Assembly (NCBI RefSeq): GCF_000372725.1
Contig: NW_005199926.1
Coordinates: 306,054-370,053 of the forward strand
Origin: Emiliania huxleyi CCMP1516
Taxonomy: Eukaryota > Haptophyta > Isochrysidales > Noelaerhabdaceae
Direction: 5' to 3'
DNA length: 64,000 bases
Shown here piece after piece: positions 21,582 to 30,742 of the stretch; within the stretch, counting starts at the first letter, position 1; each line of letters opens with the position of its first letter. Position numbers and translations under genes: made by a program. Under the pieces are notes generated by a model. That model worked only from the letters and a program-made list of their open reading frames with translations. It made no database searches and was not told the DNA's origin.

Positions 21582-22245
21582 CAGTCTCACCCACTTCGCT
21601 TGCTGCCCACTGTCTCCGCTCCCTCCCGCTTGAGCCACCGTCGCGGTCCTCGTTCGGCGTGTCTGTTTTCTTTCTTTCTTTTCCCATCTGGCGCCGGGCG
21701 CACCTGCTATGTTCATGGGGCGCGGGGCCTCCGAAACCATGTCAACGCCACGGACGGCGGACGGACGGACAGTGCGTATAGAGTGCGAGCATTGGAATAA
21801 GGTAGTCTTGCGCACTCTCGCTCTCCTCTCTCTGGTGTGAGTCTTGGTTACCTAGTCGAAAGCAAATCCTCGATGAAGTTCAACCCCTGCTTAGACGAGT
21901 ACAGCTAAAGAGACCCGGGGCTCCCCATGCTCCCGTGTATGGGGGCCCGTGAACATCTTTAGCTTGTGAGCCAGGAAAAGGGCTGGACCTGGACTAAGTT
22001 TAAAGTAGGGACGTGTTAACTTCACAGAGGCGGCCGAGGAGCGAGTTGCGGATCCAGGAGCGACCCGATGGGTTTCTCGGGGTTAGTGCACCACTATTTT
22101 TTACCTTAAGATTTTTTTTGGTAATTTTTCAATTTCCCTCTCTCCAGAGAGATTGCTGATTGGCCTGTGAATTTTTGTCCCACATTGTAGTCCCCAGCGA
22201 GAAGCGGTTACATATCATCGGTGGCCCCACCAATGCGAAGGCAGC
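21582..22245. other. Upstream region of the two-pore channel gene
   Basis: About 660 bp without a gene. It includes a strong hairpin at 21904-21963 (listed separately) and an AT-rich, T-run stretch at 22090-22140 that differs sharply in composition from the GC-rich flanks. It probably holds the channel gene's promoter and 5' UTR. Confidence 0.45.
21904..21963. other. 60-nt hairpin
   Basis: The outer arms GCTAAAGA and TCTTTAGC pair perfectly over 8 bp. The inner arms CTCCCCAT and ATGGGGG, plus GGG/CCC pairing, extend the stem with small bulges around a ~10-nt loop. The stem is too long and regular for chance in this base composition. It could be a structured 5' UTR element, a small RNA or an insertion scar; I cannot tell which. 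Confidence 0.5.
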
Positions 22246-25200
22246 ATGACGCCTGCGTCGCCGGGCTCAAAAGGTGCTACGCCCATCGAAGAGAGCTACC
22301 GCCTGGCAGCGCTTTACGTGCGTGATGCCGCCGAGGGTCGGCATGCCAATGGCCGTGCTGCCATGTCGCTGCGCCCAAAGTGGTGCCGTCGCGCCTTTGC
22401 AGTTCATATTTCGGACGCGTGGACTTACATCATCTTCTCAGTGTGCATCGCCCACACGCTGCTGATCCTGTGCGAACCTATCACGACCATCGACAAACCA
22501 CCGGAGCGGGGCTACATCTGGCCTGATGAGACTGGCCTTGCCTCGGCGGCCCAGGCGCTCGACATTCTCTTTCTCCTCCTTCTGCTGTGCGATGTCATCC
22601 TAAAGATGACCTATATGGAGCCACGCAAGTGGTGGAAGAAGCGACCAAACCAGCTCTACGCTCTGCTCCTCGGCTGCCTCATCCTCGACAGCCTCCTCTT
22701 TGCCGCTGGCGGATGGCGTCCTCTGTGAGCCACAACGCCCACACTCTCTCTGTTTGCGCTCTCCGCGTCACCGGGCCCTTGCGTGTTAGGCGGTTCCTCT
22801 GTGAGCCACAACGCCCACACTCTCTCTGTTTGCGCTCTCCGCGTCACCGGGCCCTTGCGTGTTAGGCGGTTCGTGCGACCGACCCTCATCCTTGTGCGCA
22901 GCCGGACGCTGCGCCGCAGTGCTGCGTCCATTCTAAACATATGGAGGGTGCTGCTGTACGCGACGCTCTGCCTCGTCGCGGGCATGGTTCTCTTCGCTGC
23001 GACCGGGTGGCACTTGTTTGGTCCTGTGCCAGGGCAACCTTTGCCGCCGCCACCTCCATCTGCAGCTGATTCGATGCTGCCACTCAGCACCAACGCCTTT
23101 TCCGACATCGCGTGGGGTTTCTCATCTACGTTTCAGCTACTGACGACGGAGAACTTTCCTGAGGCTGCGCACTACCAGCACGTCCTGGGAAAGCAGGACC
23201 TCGGACCCTTTGCCATCGCCTACTTTATTGCCTCGTGGTACCTCCTGGCTTTCATCCTGCTTGCCATCATGACGGCGGTGATCGTCGACTCGTACTGGCT
23301 CGTGATGAGGGGGCAGCTCGCAAAAGAGGGAAGGAAGGAGCGCAAGACGCTGATGCATGCCTTTGCACTCCTCGACAAGGAGGGCAAGGGATACATTGGG
23401 ATGCGCATCTGGGAGCGCTTCCTCCGCGAGCTGATGCCCGGAGCCTCAGGCACCGAAGCGCGCGTGCGGTGAGTGGCTCATAGCCGCCCGATAGGACCGA
23501 TCCCGCATGCGGAGAGCGAGTTGCCTTCCACACTCGCTCGGCAGGTTTGCTCTGATGGACCTCGATCATCGCGGGCAAATCGACGCCATAGAGTTCATGC
23601 AGATCCGGTCACAGCTAGAGATGCGGCTGCACGAGCAGTCGGGCCCGTCGTTCGCTACCCACTCCGCCAGCCACCCGGCGCTCAAGTCGCTGCTGAGCAC
23701 CGGTGGCTCGTTGCTTGACGCGTTTGCACGCGTTGACCCCCGCTGGCTTGAGCTCCTCGACATTTGCTTGTCCACGTGCCAATTTCTGCTCCTCCTGGCC
23801 CGCGACACTGCCACCGCCTCCTTCTGCTTCTTCACCGGCAGCGCAATCATCTTTGCCTTTCGCGCGGCGCTGCACGCGCGCACTGCAAGCTTGAGAACTC
23901 TGCTGATGGCGGACTGGTCGCGTTTCACGGACCTGTTGTTTTACTGCGTTGCCCTCGTGCTCTACGCGCTCATGTTCGCACGCGTCTTGCCGCCCGAGCT
24001 TTGGGCCTTCCTCCCCGAGCTAATCATTACGCTGAGGCTGCTCTACATCCTCCCCTTCTTTCATCGCGCACTGCCACTCCTGCTCCGAATCATGCCTATC
24101 ATCTTCTCCCTCACCGTGCTGATTGTGCTCTGCATGTCCTTCTTTGCCGTTATCGGCATGGAGGCCTTTGCGGCCTGCAGCGTGTCCCAGGAGGCGTGGC
24201 TTGACAGTGGCGTGCGAAACGACTCGAACATCTACTACAACGCGTACAACAAAGAAACGAGGTCGTACTTTGCTGGCTTCCACCTCGCGATGCTCACCAA
24301 CGTGCAGATCCTCATCACAAATGATTGGCACAAAGTGATGTTTGCGACGGGCGAGGCAGTGTGCGACGAGGCGGGCCGGACGCGCAGCATTAGCGCCCAC
24401 ATCTACTTCATCGTGGTCTATTACGTGTACCAGATCATCCTCTACCCCGTTCTGCTCGCCCTTGCAACCAATGCCTTCATGCGCTTCTCCTCCGAGAACG
24501 GCAAGGCGGGGAGCGAGGCCTCGAGTAGAGGCTCGGGCGGCTCGGGCCGGTCGTGGTCGGCGGTGGCGAGGGACACCGTCAAGGTGGACCTCATGCGGCG
24601 TGCAGGCAAGGACCGCGGCGCAAGGGCACGGCGCTGGGGACGCCCCCCAGCGCAGCAGCCGGCCCTCGGAGGGAGCGCCGACGCGGCCTCGTGGTCTAGC
24701 CGATGGAGCGCCGAGAGCAGCAGGCCAGCGCGTGGGTCGCGAGTCGTCCCGCTAACTCCGGCGAGTCCAGAGACGACGGCTGCCATGGACGACGAGGAGT
24801 CCGTCATTGGGGCGCGCCGCTGCAGCTCGGGGGAGCCGTCTCCGCAGAAGCGATCCGACGCCAACAACACCTGCTACCGCGTTCAGATGCTGAAGACGAA
24901 AAACTACCGATTGGACGGATGGCGGCGCGATCTCATGCGCGCTGAGCTTGGCGACGTCGAGGAGCAGGAGGCTGACGACCTCGCAAAGTCCGCGCGCATC
25001 GAGAGCGCCAAGATCATCGCGATGCTCCAAGCGAAGCGGTCGGGGTCGGAGGCGCGACCGTTGATGCACGCGCGCACCCAGGATCTGAATCAGTGGGCGC
25101 GAACCGCGCGGCGTGCCCTGCGTGGGTCCACCGCCTCCAGACCGACGTCGACGGCGGAGCGACAGGAGGAGCCAGGCACGGAGGCCCAACCTGCGGGCAC

Positions 25201-25672
25201 GCATCCGGCGCCGGAGGCGGTGCAGAAAACCCCTAGCCGCGTCAAGTTTGCTGCTGAGCCGGATACGCACGGGGCGGCACCCCCGGCGGGACTGTCGCAC
25301 CGGCGCGGCTTTACTTTCAAAACTCTCGCCGTGCCTGGCGACGAGGCGGATGAGGAGGCGCAGGAGGTGAGCGAGCCGTCGGTGGGCGTGGCAATGCGGC
25401 GCGGCTTGCAGAAGGCGCGCTCCGTCGTCCTCTTCAACGAGCTGGCCACGCCAGGCGCGCGCCACGGGGGCGCTGGATCGGCGCTTTCGGACGGCACCGT
25501 GCTCGTGGTCCCCGACTTTACGTACGAGGACGAGGACGGCACGGTGGAGGGCAGAGCCTCCAAGCATGTGCCGCCACCGCCCAAGAGCTCACCGCAGCGG
25601 CGGCTCCGCGTGACTGCACGCACGGGAATGGCGATGTTGCAGCTACGCTCTGCCGCGGCACCAGGCCGCTGA
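22246..25672 (+). CDS. Two-pore cation channel (TPC) with EF-hand linker
   Basis: Predicted 1069-aa membrane channel, two six-helix domains, endolysosomal or vacuolar in relatives. Exons 22246-22724, 22866-23468 and 23545-25672 join in frame (GT-AG). Domain I: S1 YIIFSVCIAHTLLIL, S2 LDILFLLLLLCDVIL, S3, an Arg-rich S4 (RPTLILVRSRTLRR), S5, a pore loop with FQLLTTENFPE, and S6. The linker has two EF-hand-like loops, a degenerate DKEGKGYIG (about residue 330) and a good DLDHRGQIDAIE (about 364), the arrangement of plant TPC1. Domain II: weakly charged S4 (LRLLYILPFFHRALPLLLRI), pore loop with QILITNDWHKV, S6. A ~395-residue polar, probably disordered tail follows. The plant-like linker predicts calcium-regulated gating. 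ATG 22246 is the first in frame. Confidence 0.88.
22725..22865 (+). repeat. Tandemly duplicated intron (76-bp unit) in the channel gene
   Basis: Donor GTGAGCC occurs at 22725 and again at 22801. Acceptor TTAG occurs at 22786-22789 and 22862-22865, so everything repeats at 76 bp, including flanking exon bases GCGGTTCCTCT. Splicing from the first donor to the last acceptor keeps the frame (WRPL-RFVRP, entering S4). Splicing both copies would insert an 11-nt microexon and shift the frame. Confidence 0.85.
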
Positions 25673-25884
25673 TGACGAATACTTACTGTATACCTGAGAC
25701 TGCAACTGTGACGTTTCTCCATGACCATGTGTATTGTAAGGTAAGGTAGTAGTTAGACAGGTTTGGTCGCAAGAGAAAAAGAGATCACCGACTGGCAGGG
25801 GTATCCTGCTATCCTCTCTGTGTACTGTGAGCGGATTGCGCGGCTCTTGGGGAGATGAGGTGAACCTTCTTTTGTACTTGGCTA

Positions 25885-26215
25885 GGATTGAGAGCAGCCT
25901 CGCTCTCAAACCTAGAAGTCGAAGGATTATGAGCAGCACTCCTCGCAATCGTAGCACCTCTGTGCGATTTATGTGAGCACCTACGCTCGCAATCCTACAT
26001 CTACTCCGCTCCCAAGGTGACTGGTGACGCCTACGACTACTACCAGCGCGCTCACAATCCGAGCAAAGTCTAGGGTTGCGAGCAGCAGCTTGAGCTCACA
26101 ATCCTAGCAACATGCCTCCGATTGCGAGCAGCGCTCGCAATCCTACCATCTTGTAGGACTGTGAGCGGCTGCGCTCACAATCGTACCAAAGATCCAAGGA
26201 TTGCAAAATAAAAGA
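25885..26215. repeat. Array of imperfect hairpin repeats (ATTGYGAGC...GCTCRCAAT)
   Basis: About seven units in 330 bp follow the pattern AGGATTGYGAGCag(n)GCTCRCAATCcTA, for example at 26109-26137 and 26155-26187. Each unit is its own inverted repeat with a short loop, and neighbours differ by point changes. The array starts about 210 bp past the channel stop codon. It is non-coding and could be part of a 3' UTR or an independent structured repeat. Confidence 0.75.
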
Positions 26216-26357
26216 GCAGGCATCTCCTGGGAGAGATGGGCGACGCACGAACACAGAGGCACAGTGCGCACCCCGCCCCGCTCGCAGGGCGTGCATCACA
26301 CAGGTGGACTGTGTGACTCCTCGGGGTTTCTGGGGACTCTTGCTTGACAGACTGTCT

Positions 26358-26476
26358 GGTATAGCCCCAGCCGACTCCGCGTGAACTCTCGAGGGATCTC
26401 GAGTTGCGGAGCTCCCTGCTGCTCGGTGTACGAACTCTGTTCACACCGAGCAGCTGGGAGTGGCTGCGGCTATAGC
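26358..26476. mobile_element. MITE-like element with terminal inverted repeats, copy 1
   Basis: Begins GGTATAGCCCCAG and ends GCGGCTATAGC. The flanking CTGTCT and AGACAG extend the inverted ends. Its sequence is the reverse complement of 30487-30598, differing by a few substitutions and small indels. Short, non-coding, with inverted ends: a MITE-like DNA transposon derivative. The two copies are 4 kb apart in opposite orientation. Confidence 0.65.
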
Positions 26477-26766
26477 AGACAGCTTGACAGAGGTGTGCAA
26501 GGATTGCAAAAAGAGGTTTTGACCGCGCAAGATATAAATAAAGGGTGTCTAAGGGCTCTGCTCGCAAGGCGCCCGCGTCGCAGACGCGGTACCATTGACA
26601 AATCTGCGATATACCCCCACACGAGCAAATAGCAAAATCCGAATACCGTGTGCACGAAACTGCGTGATGTGCGCCGGGCAAGCCTTCAGCTGGTGCCAAG
26701 ACATCCGTAAAATGCGTTTCGTGGGTAGTGATCTGATCACCCGAATACCACCCGAACGTGGTACTC

Positions 26767-26835
26767 TCATCGCAAACCCTGTCAGCAGTTCACCTTCGGG
26801 TACGAACGTAAGAGCTACATACAATGAGAGAGAGA
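26767..26835. repeat. CATCGCAAACCCTGTCAGCAG dispersed element, copy 1
   Basis: A conserved core of about 65 bp: ATCGCAAACCCTGTCAGCAG, then TTCGGGTACGAACGTAAGAG, then CTACATACAATGAGAG. Related copies are at 32505-32612, 32636-32690 and 42466-42560. All four precede a predicted coding start in the same orientation, at varied distance. Either a SINE-like repeat (two copies run into A-rich DNA) or a shared upstream element. Confidence 0.65.
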
Positions 26836-27033
26836 GAGCACAACCCCCTCTCCCTTTTCTCCCAGTAAGCTAAAAGTCAATGAGAGAGAGAATTGAGCCA
26901 AGAACGTCTGCCAAATCCGTGCATTCGGCGGGGCAGCTTGAGGGAAGCCGCTGATCGAGCCCAGCGTGCCCGCGGCCGCCTCCCGCGCAGCAACGCCGCT
27001 GGGGACGACACGCTGCGGAATCGGATCGAGCCC

Positions 27034-27204
27034 ATGGAGGAGGAGGGCGCAGTCGGCGAATTGGAGGAGGAGGAGGAGGGCGCAGTCGTCGACGTTGGCG
27101 TGTCTGACTCAGAGGAGGAGTTGGAGGTGCTCCGGCAACCTAACCTGATTCAGAAGCTCGCCGACGTTGTCACTCAACGTGCGTCATGCGTGACCGAGCT
27201 TTGA
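27034..27204 (+). CDS. Possible small acidic protein, unrecognised
   Basis: A 56-residue frame from ATG 27034 (MEEEGAVGELEEEEEG, then SDSEEELEVLRQPN) ends at 27204. The frame is open further upstream without an ATG. It contains a duplicated EEEGAV phrase caused by a short GAG-rich repeat. It could be one exon of a larger gene or a chance frame; there is no domain. Confidence 0.2.
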   Translation: MEEEGAVGELEEEEEGAVVDVGVSDSEEELEVLRQPNLIQKLADVVTQRASCVTEL

Positions 27205-27735
27205 GGGAGGAGCTCCGCTAACGATTCGGCCGGCCACCCAACGCCGCCGCCCATACCCGCCACCCACAAAGCGCCTGCTCTACTATCCCGTACCACCCGC
27301 TCCACTTTCCACGGATCATGCCCGTGATAGCACCATCACTGCCGCCGTCCTGGTTTTGAACGTGGCAGCTAGACTCTAAGGGACTCGGTAGTTGTGACCC
27401 CTCGTGAGTGAGGAGCAGGAGAGGGTGCTTTTGAGTTTTGTGGTGTTGGTGTACGCAATAACGGGACAGGGTAGTCGTTCTCTCTAGCTCCCCTTCTAGC
27501 TCTTAGCATGAGCTGCGCCCTGTGTCCGACCCCTTTGGCGCAGCAACACCTTGAACTTTTAGGCCCTCCAAATTCGGGTCAGAGCGTATAGCGGGTGTGG
27601 GCCAAAACGCACACACCAAACAAGGGGTGGGAGAAGGACAGGGTCCCCACCTGCACGAGCAATTCCCAGCTCGCCGCGAGTTATTCTTCTCCTCGCTTTC
27701 CCGGGTGCAGCGCGTGCCCACGCCCTGTGTCGGAC
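27205..27735. other. Intergenic, includes a reverse copy of a dispersed repeat end
   Basis: No gene is seen. Bases 27605-27665 are the reverse complement of the CTCGTGCAGGTGGGGACC...CGTTTGG end of the 20.7 and 58.8 kb repeats. The HYPK promoter must lie close by or within this repeat, since the start codon is only 70 bp away. Confidence 0.45.
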
Positions 27736-28152
27736 ATGGCCCCGAAGAAAGGCAAGAAGAGCGAGCCGGCCGCGGCGGCTGTACAGCCGCCGGCGGCCGC
27801 TGGCGGCCCCGAGGAGGAGGCGGAGGACGTCGAGGAGACGGCGGGAGGCTCAAAGGAGCAGCAGAGGGAGGGCGGCGACGTGGCAAAGCTCACCGACTAC
27901 GTGGAGCAGAGGGAGATCGACTCGGCGCGTGCGACGCAGGCCGTCGCGTCCATCCTGGAGGGCAGCCAGACCGCGGCCGAGCGCGAGGCGGAGATAGCGC
28001 GCGAGCGTGAGCTCGCCGCTGTGCAGGTGGATGCGGCGGACGTGGCGCTCATCGTGCAGGAGCTTGAGCTGGAGTCGTCGATGGCGGAGCGGAAGCTGCG
28101 CGAGCACAATGGCGACGTGGTGGAGTGCCTGCACGCCCTGGTATCAGAATGA
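27736..28152 (+). CDS. HYPK: HYPK-like protein (Huntingtin-interacting protein K)
   Basis: Single-exon, 138 aa. HYPK binds and regulates the ribosome-associated NatA N-terminal acetyltransferase and acts on nascent chains. The N-terminus is low-complexity (MAPKKGKKSEP, Ala/Glu-rich). It is followed by the conserved helix KLTDYVEQREID and a charged helix REAEIARERELAAVQVD. The C-terminal UBA domain is of the NAC-alpha type: DVALIVQELELESSMAERKL, then REHNGDVVECLHALVSE. Length and order match family members (about 110-130 aa). ATG 27736 gives the expected start. It is convergent with the pseudouridine synthase gene, 185 bp away. Confidence 0.9.
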   Translation: MAPKKGKKSEPAAAAVQPPAAAGGPEEEAEDVEETAGGSKEQQREGGDVAKLTDYVEQREIDSARATQAVASILEGSQTAAEREAEIARERELAAVQVDAADVALIVQELELESSMAERKLREHNGDVVECLHALVSE

Positions 28153-28195
28153 GGCTGCCGCCTCGGCGGGGCAGGCTGCCGCCTCGGCGGGGATT
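28152..28195. repeat. Short tandem duplication after the HYPK stop
   Basis: GGCTGCCGCCTCGGCGGGG is present twice head to tail directly after the stop codon. It is each time a near-palindrome (CCGCCTCGGCGG) and could form a stem in the 3' UTR. Confidence 0.6.
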
Positions 28196-28337
28196 ATTGG
28201 TCGATATCATGAGCATATGGGAAACCACAAAGTCCAAGCGCGCGCATAAGTCGAACGCGTGTGTGCCTGATTCTATACGTAAAACAAATATCGCAGTAGT
28301 GAAGCGGCTGCCCCAGAACAGCGGGGAAAGATCGCTC

Positions 28338-29527
28338 TCACGCCACGCCGAGCTCCGCCAACGCCGCACCCGGGTCCCCCTCGTGCCGCCGCAGCAACTC
28401 GACCGCCGCGTCGCGCGTCACGTCGCCCTCGGCCGCGACCAGCTCGACCAGCTTGACCGGCGGCTGCCACTCCCGCCTCGCCGCGGCCGCCATCTCAGCC
28501 TCCACGTCCCGCGGAGGCGGCGCCGCCCGCGGGTCCGAAGGTGCACGCCTCACGCCCCTGCCCCCACCCCCTCCGGTCGCACTCTCGCGCCGCGCCTCCT
28601 TCCCCGCCTCGCCGCCCGCCTGTTCGCCGCCCGCGCGCCGCACCGTCCGCAGCGAAGAGAGCCACGCCACGTCCTCCACCGGCGCCGCCTCGCCCTCCTC
28701 GAGCTGGTCGAGCCGCACCGCACCGTACCTGCTCGCAAAACGGGAGGTGTGTCAGGGACGCTGCGACGGGAGAGGCGAGGGGAGAGAGAGAGAGAGGCGT
28801 GTGCGCGCCTCTCGCGGTGCAGCGCCACCACCGGGTGTCCGCAGTTGGCGAGCACCCGGCGCACCATGCGGTACTTGCCCTCGCGAAAGACGCAACGCAC
28901 CCGCTGCCCCTCGACGGAGAGCAGCTCGCCTTGCACCACGAACGGCTCGCCCTCCTCGACCGTCTCGACGCCTGCGGCCAGCCGGCCGCGCAGCAGCTCC
29001 TCGTCGACGGCGCCCTCCACCGTCGCGACGTACTCCCGCTCCACCACATACTTTGGGTGCAGCAGCCGGTGCGTCAGGTCGCCGTCGCGGCAAAAGAGGA
29101 GAAGGCCGGTCGTGTCAGCGTCGAGGCGCCCGACGGGGTGGAGCGCCTTCTGCCACGGCTGGGGCAGCACCGAAGCCAGGTCCGGCCGGCCCTTGTCGTC
29201 CTTCATCGACGAGACGACGCCGAGCGGCTTGTGGTACGCGGCGAGGAGCGGAGGCGGCGGGTAGTCAAAGCCGTCCACGAGCGGACACGCGTCCCACGGC
29301 ACCTTGAGCTTTCCGCCGCTCTTGCCGACCACCTCGTACGAGCCCGTCTCGGGGTTCTCGAGCTCGACCAGCCCCTTCCGGATCAGCCGGTCCACATCCT
29401 TCCGAGAGCCAGCACCTCTGTCCGCCAAAAGCTTGTCCAGCCGAACGAACCCGCCGGCGCCTCCGCTCATCATGCGCAGCCGGCCGGAGCGCTGAAGGAG
29501 GCCGACGCTGGCGACCAGGAAGAGCAT
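28338..29527 (-). CDS. RsuA/RluB-type pseudouridine synthase with C-terminal UBA-like domain
   Basis: Predicted 369 aa from exons 29527-28809 and 28728-28338, joined over an 80-bp GC-AG intron (HRER-YGAVRL). It should isomerise a uridine in rRNA, probably of an organelle. An S4 RNA-binding domain comes first (VRLDKLLADRGAGSRKDVDRL, about residues 28-48). The catalytic core follows with HPVGRLDADTTGLLLF (Asp in GRLDAD, about residue 135) and the family end-motif KYRMVRRVLANCGHPV. After the normal family end (LDQLEEGEAAPVEDV) there are about 110 extra residues. These finish with KLVELVAAEGDVTRDAAVEL and LRRHEGDPGAALAELG, which read as a NAC-alpha type UBA domain. That addition is not a normal part of the family. 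The N-terminal ~20 residues are hydrophobic/basic and may target an organelle. Confidence 0.85.
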
Positions 29528-30486
29528 TTAGACAGCGCCGTCGTCTTTCTGTGTGCTACCTCCTGTATCGGAGTTATGGTCCTGATACGACCTGTGAACG
29601 TGAAGAGAGTGGTACCAGCACTGTCGATCGTTACGGCACGCAAGGGGGGCCTCCCGGACGTATGATCCTAGCCCAATAAGTTCCACGGAGCAGATTTGGA
29701 TTTTTGACAGAATTAATGCACTGTCCCCGCACGATACTAACTATCGTAGTTTTGGTCCCGGTGCCCTTCACGACACCACACCGCCGCTTGAAGGCCCGAG
29801 ATTAGCCTAGCAGTGAGTGGGCATCGCCTGCCGGTCGGCTGGGCACGAGCCAAGCACTTGGGTGGCCGTCGACCGAGTCCGAGCGGCGCCTGAGGTGGGT
29901 GCCACGGCGTCTGCACGAAGGCGTGGCGGGGTGAGGAGCCAGGAGTGGTGAACACCTCCCCGTCGGGCGCGCGGCGCGCCGGATGGTCCGCCGAGGCCGC
30001 CGCCGCCCCGACGGCGGCGATGAGGGCGGCGGGGCCGACCCAGCCGGCGTTTGTCGGCTCCACCTACAGAGAAGCAGCCTCTATGGGTCGACGATACTAA
30101 CTCGGTAGTAACGCGGAGCGGTGCTGTGCGGCGCCGAGTCGTGCGCGAGGCGACCTCCTGAGGCTACCTGAGCTGGCAATGGATGCCACCAGGACGCACG
30201 GCTAGCAGGAGCCAGTCAGGCATGCCCTGCTGTGGAGCAGAGCCAGCTGGCGCACCGGCGATACTAACTCAGCGCGCCGCGAGAGGCGAATCTGGGCGAC
30301 TTTGCAGGCGCAGTTCTCGAGCTTGCCGTCGACGATTGATGTCGGGTAAATTGTCACTGCCGTCCGGGAAGGTCTTCTCTCAACAGGCCGAGCGCCGTGG
30401 CCTGGCTCGGCTCGCCGCGGGCGCCACGAATTTATCAGGACCAAAACTCACGAGACCTCGATACTAACAAAGACTACGATACTGGA
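29528..30486. other. Intergenic with repeated CGATACTAAC motif
   Basis: No gene is supported; a 108-residue reverse frame at 29737-30063 has no recognisable features. CGATACTAAC occurs four times on the plus strand (29732, 30092, 30259, 30459). The outer two are accompanied by AGTTTTGGTCC (about 29748) and its inverse GGACCAAAACT (about 30439). This suggests the boundaries of an old insertion. Confidence 0.45.
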
Positions 30487-30598
30487 GGTATAGCCGCAGT
30501 CCCAGCTGCTCGTGAACAGAGTTCGTACTCCGAGCAGCAGGGAGCTCCGCAACTCGAGATCCCTCGAGAGTTCACGCGGAGTCGGCTGGGGCTATACC
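30487..30598. mobile_element. MITE-like element with terminal inverted repeats, copy 2
   Basis: Begins GGTATAGCCGCAGTCCC and ends GCTGGGGCTATACC. It is the reverse complement of the 26358-26476 copy, sharing CTCGAGATCCCTCGAGAG and CGTGAACAGAGTTCG words. It lies about 145 bp from the DOHH stop codon. Confidence 0.65.
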
Positions 30599-30742
30599 AC
30601 AGGTCGTCTTTCTGCTGCGTTGGAACGCGAAAGAAATATTGCTCCGCTCACCGCTGTGCGCTGAACAAACCGCACACCCTCATTTCCGTCTCGCACCCCG
30701 CGGCAACTCCCCCAAACCGCCCACCCCCTCGAGATCTCGAGT

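Noticed and set aside
21093-21800. 235-residue forward frame in the 21-kb repeat
   Set aside because: It is the antisense of a non-LTR element fragment and does not persist as a homologous long frame in the matching copy at 49.5 kb.
25885-26215. CRISPR-like array
   Set aside because: The units are themselves palindromic and not separated by unique spacers of constant length, there are no cas genes, and the context is eukaryotic.
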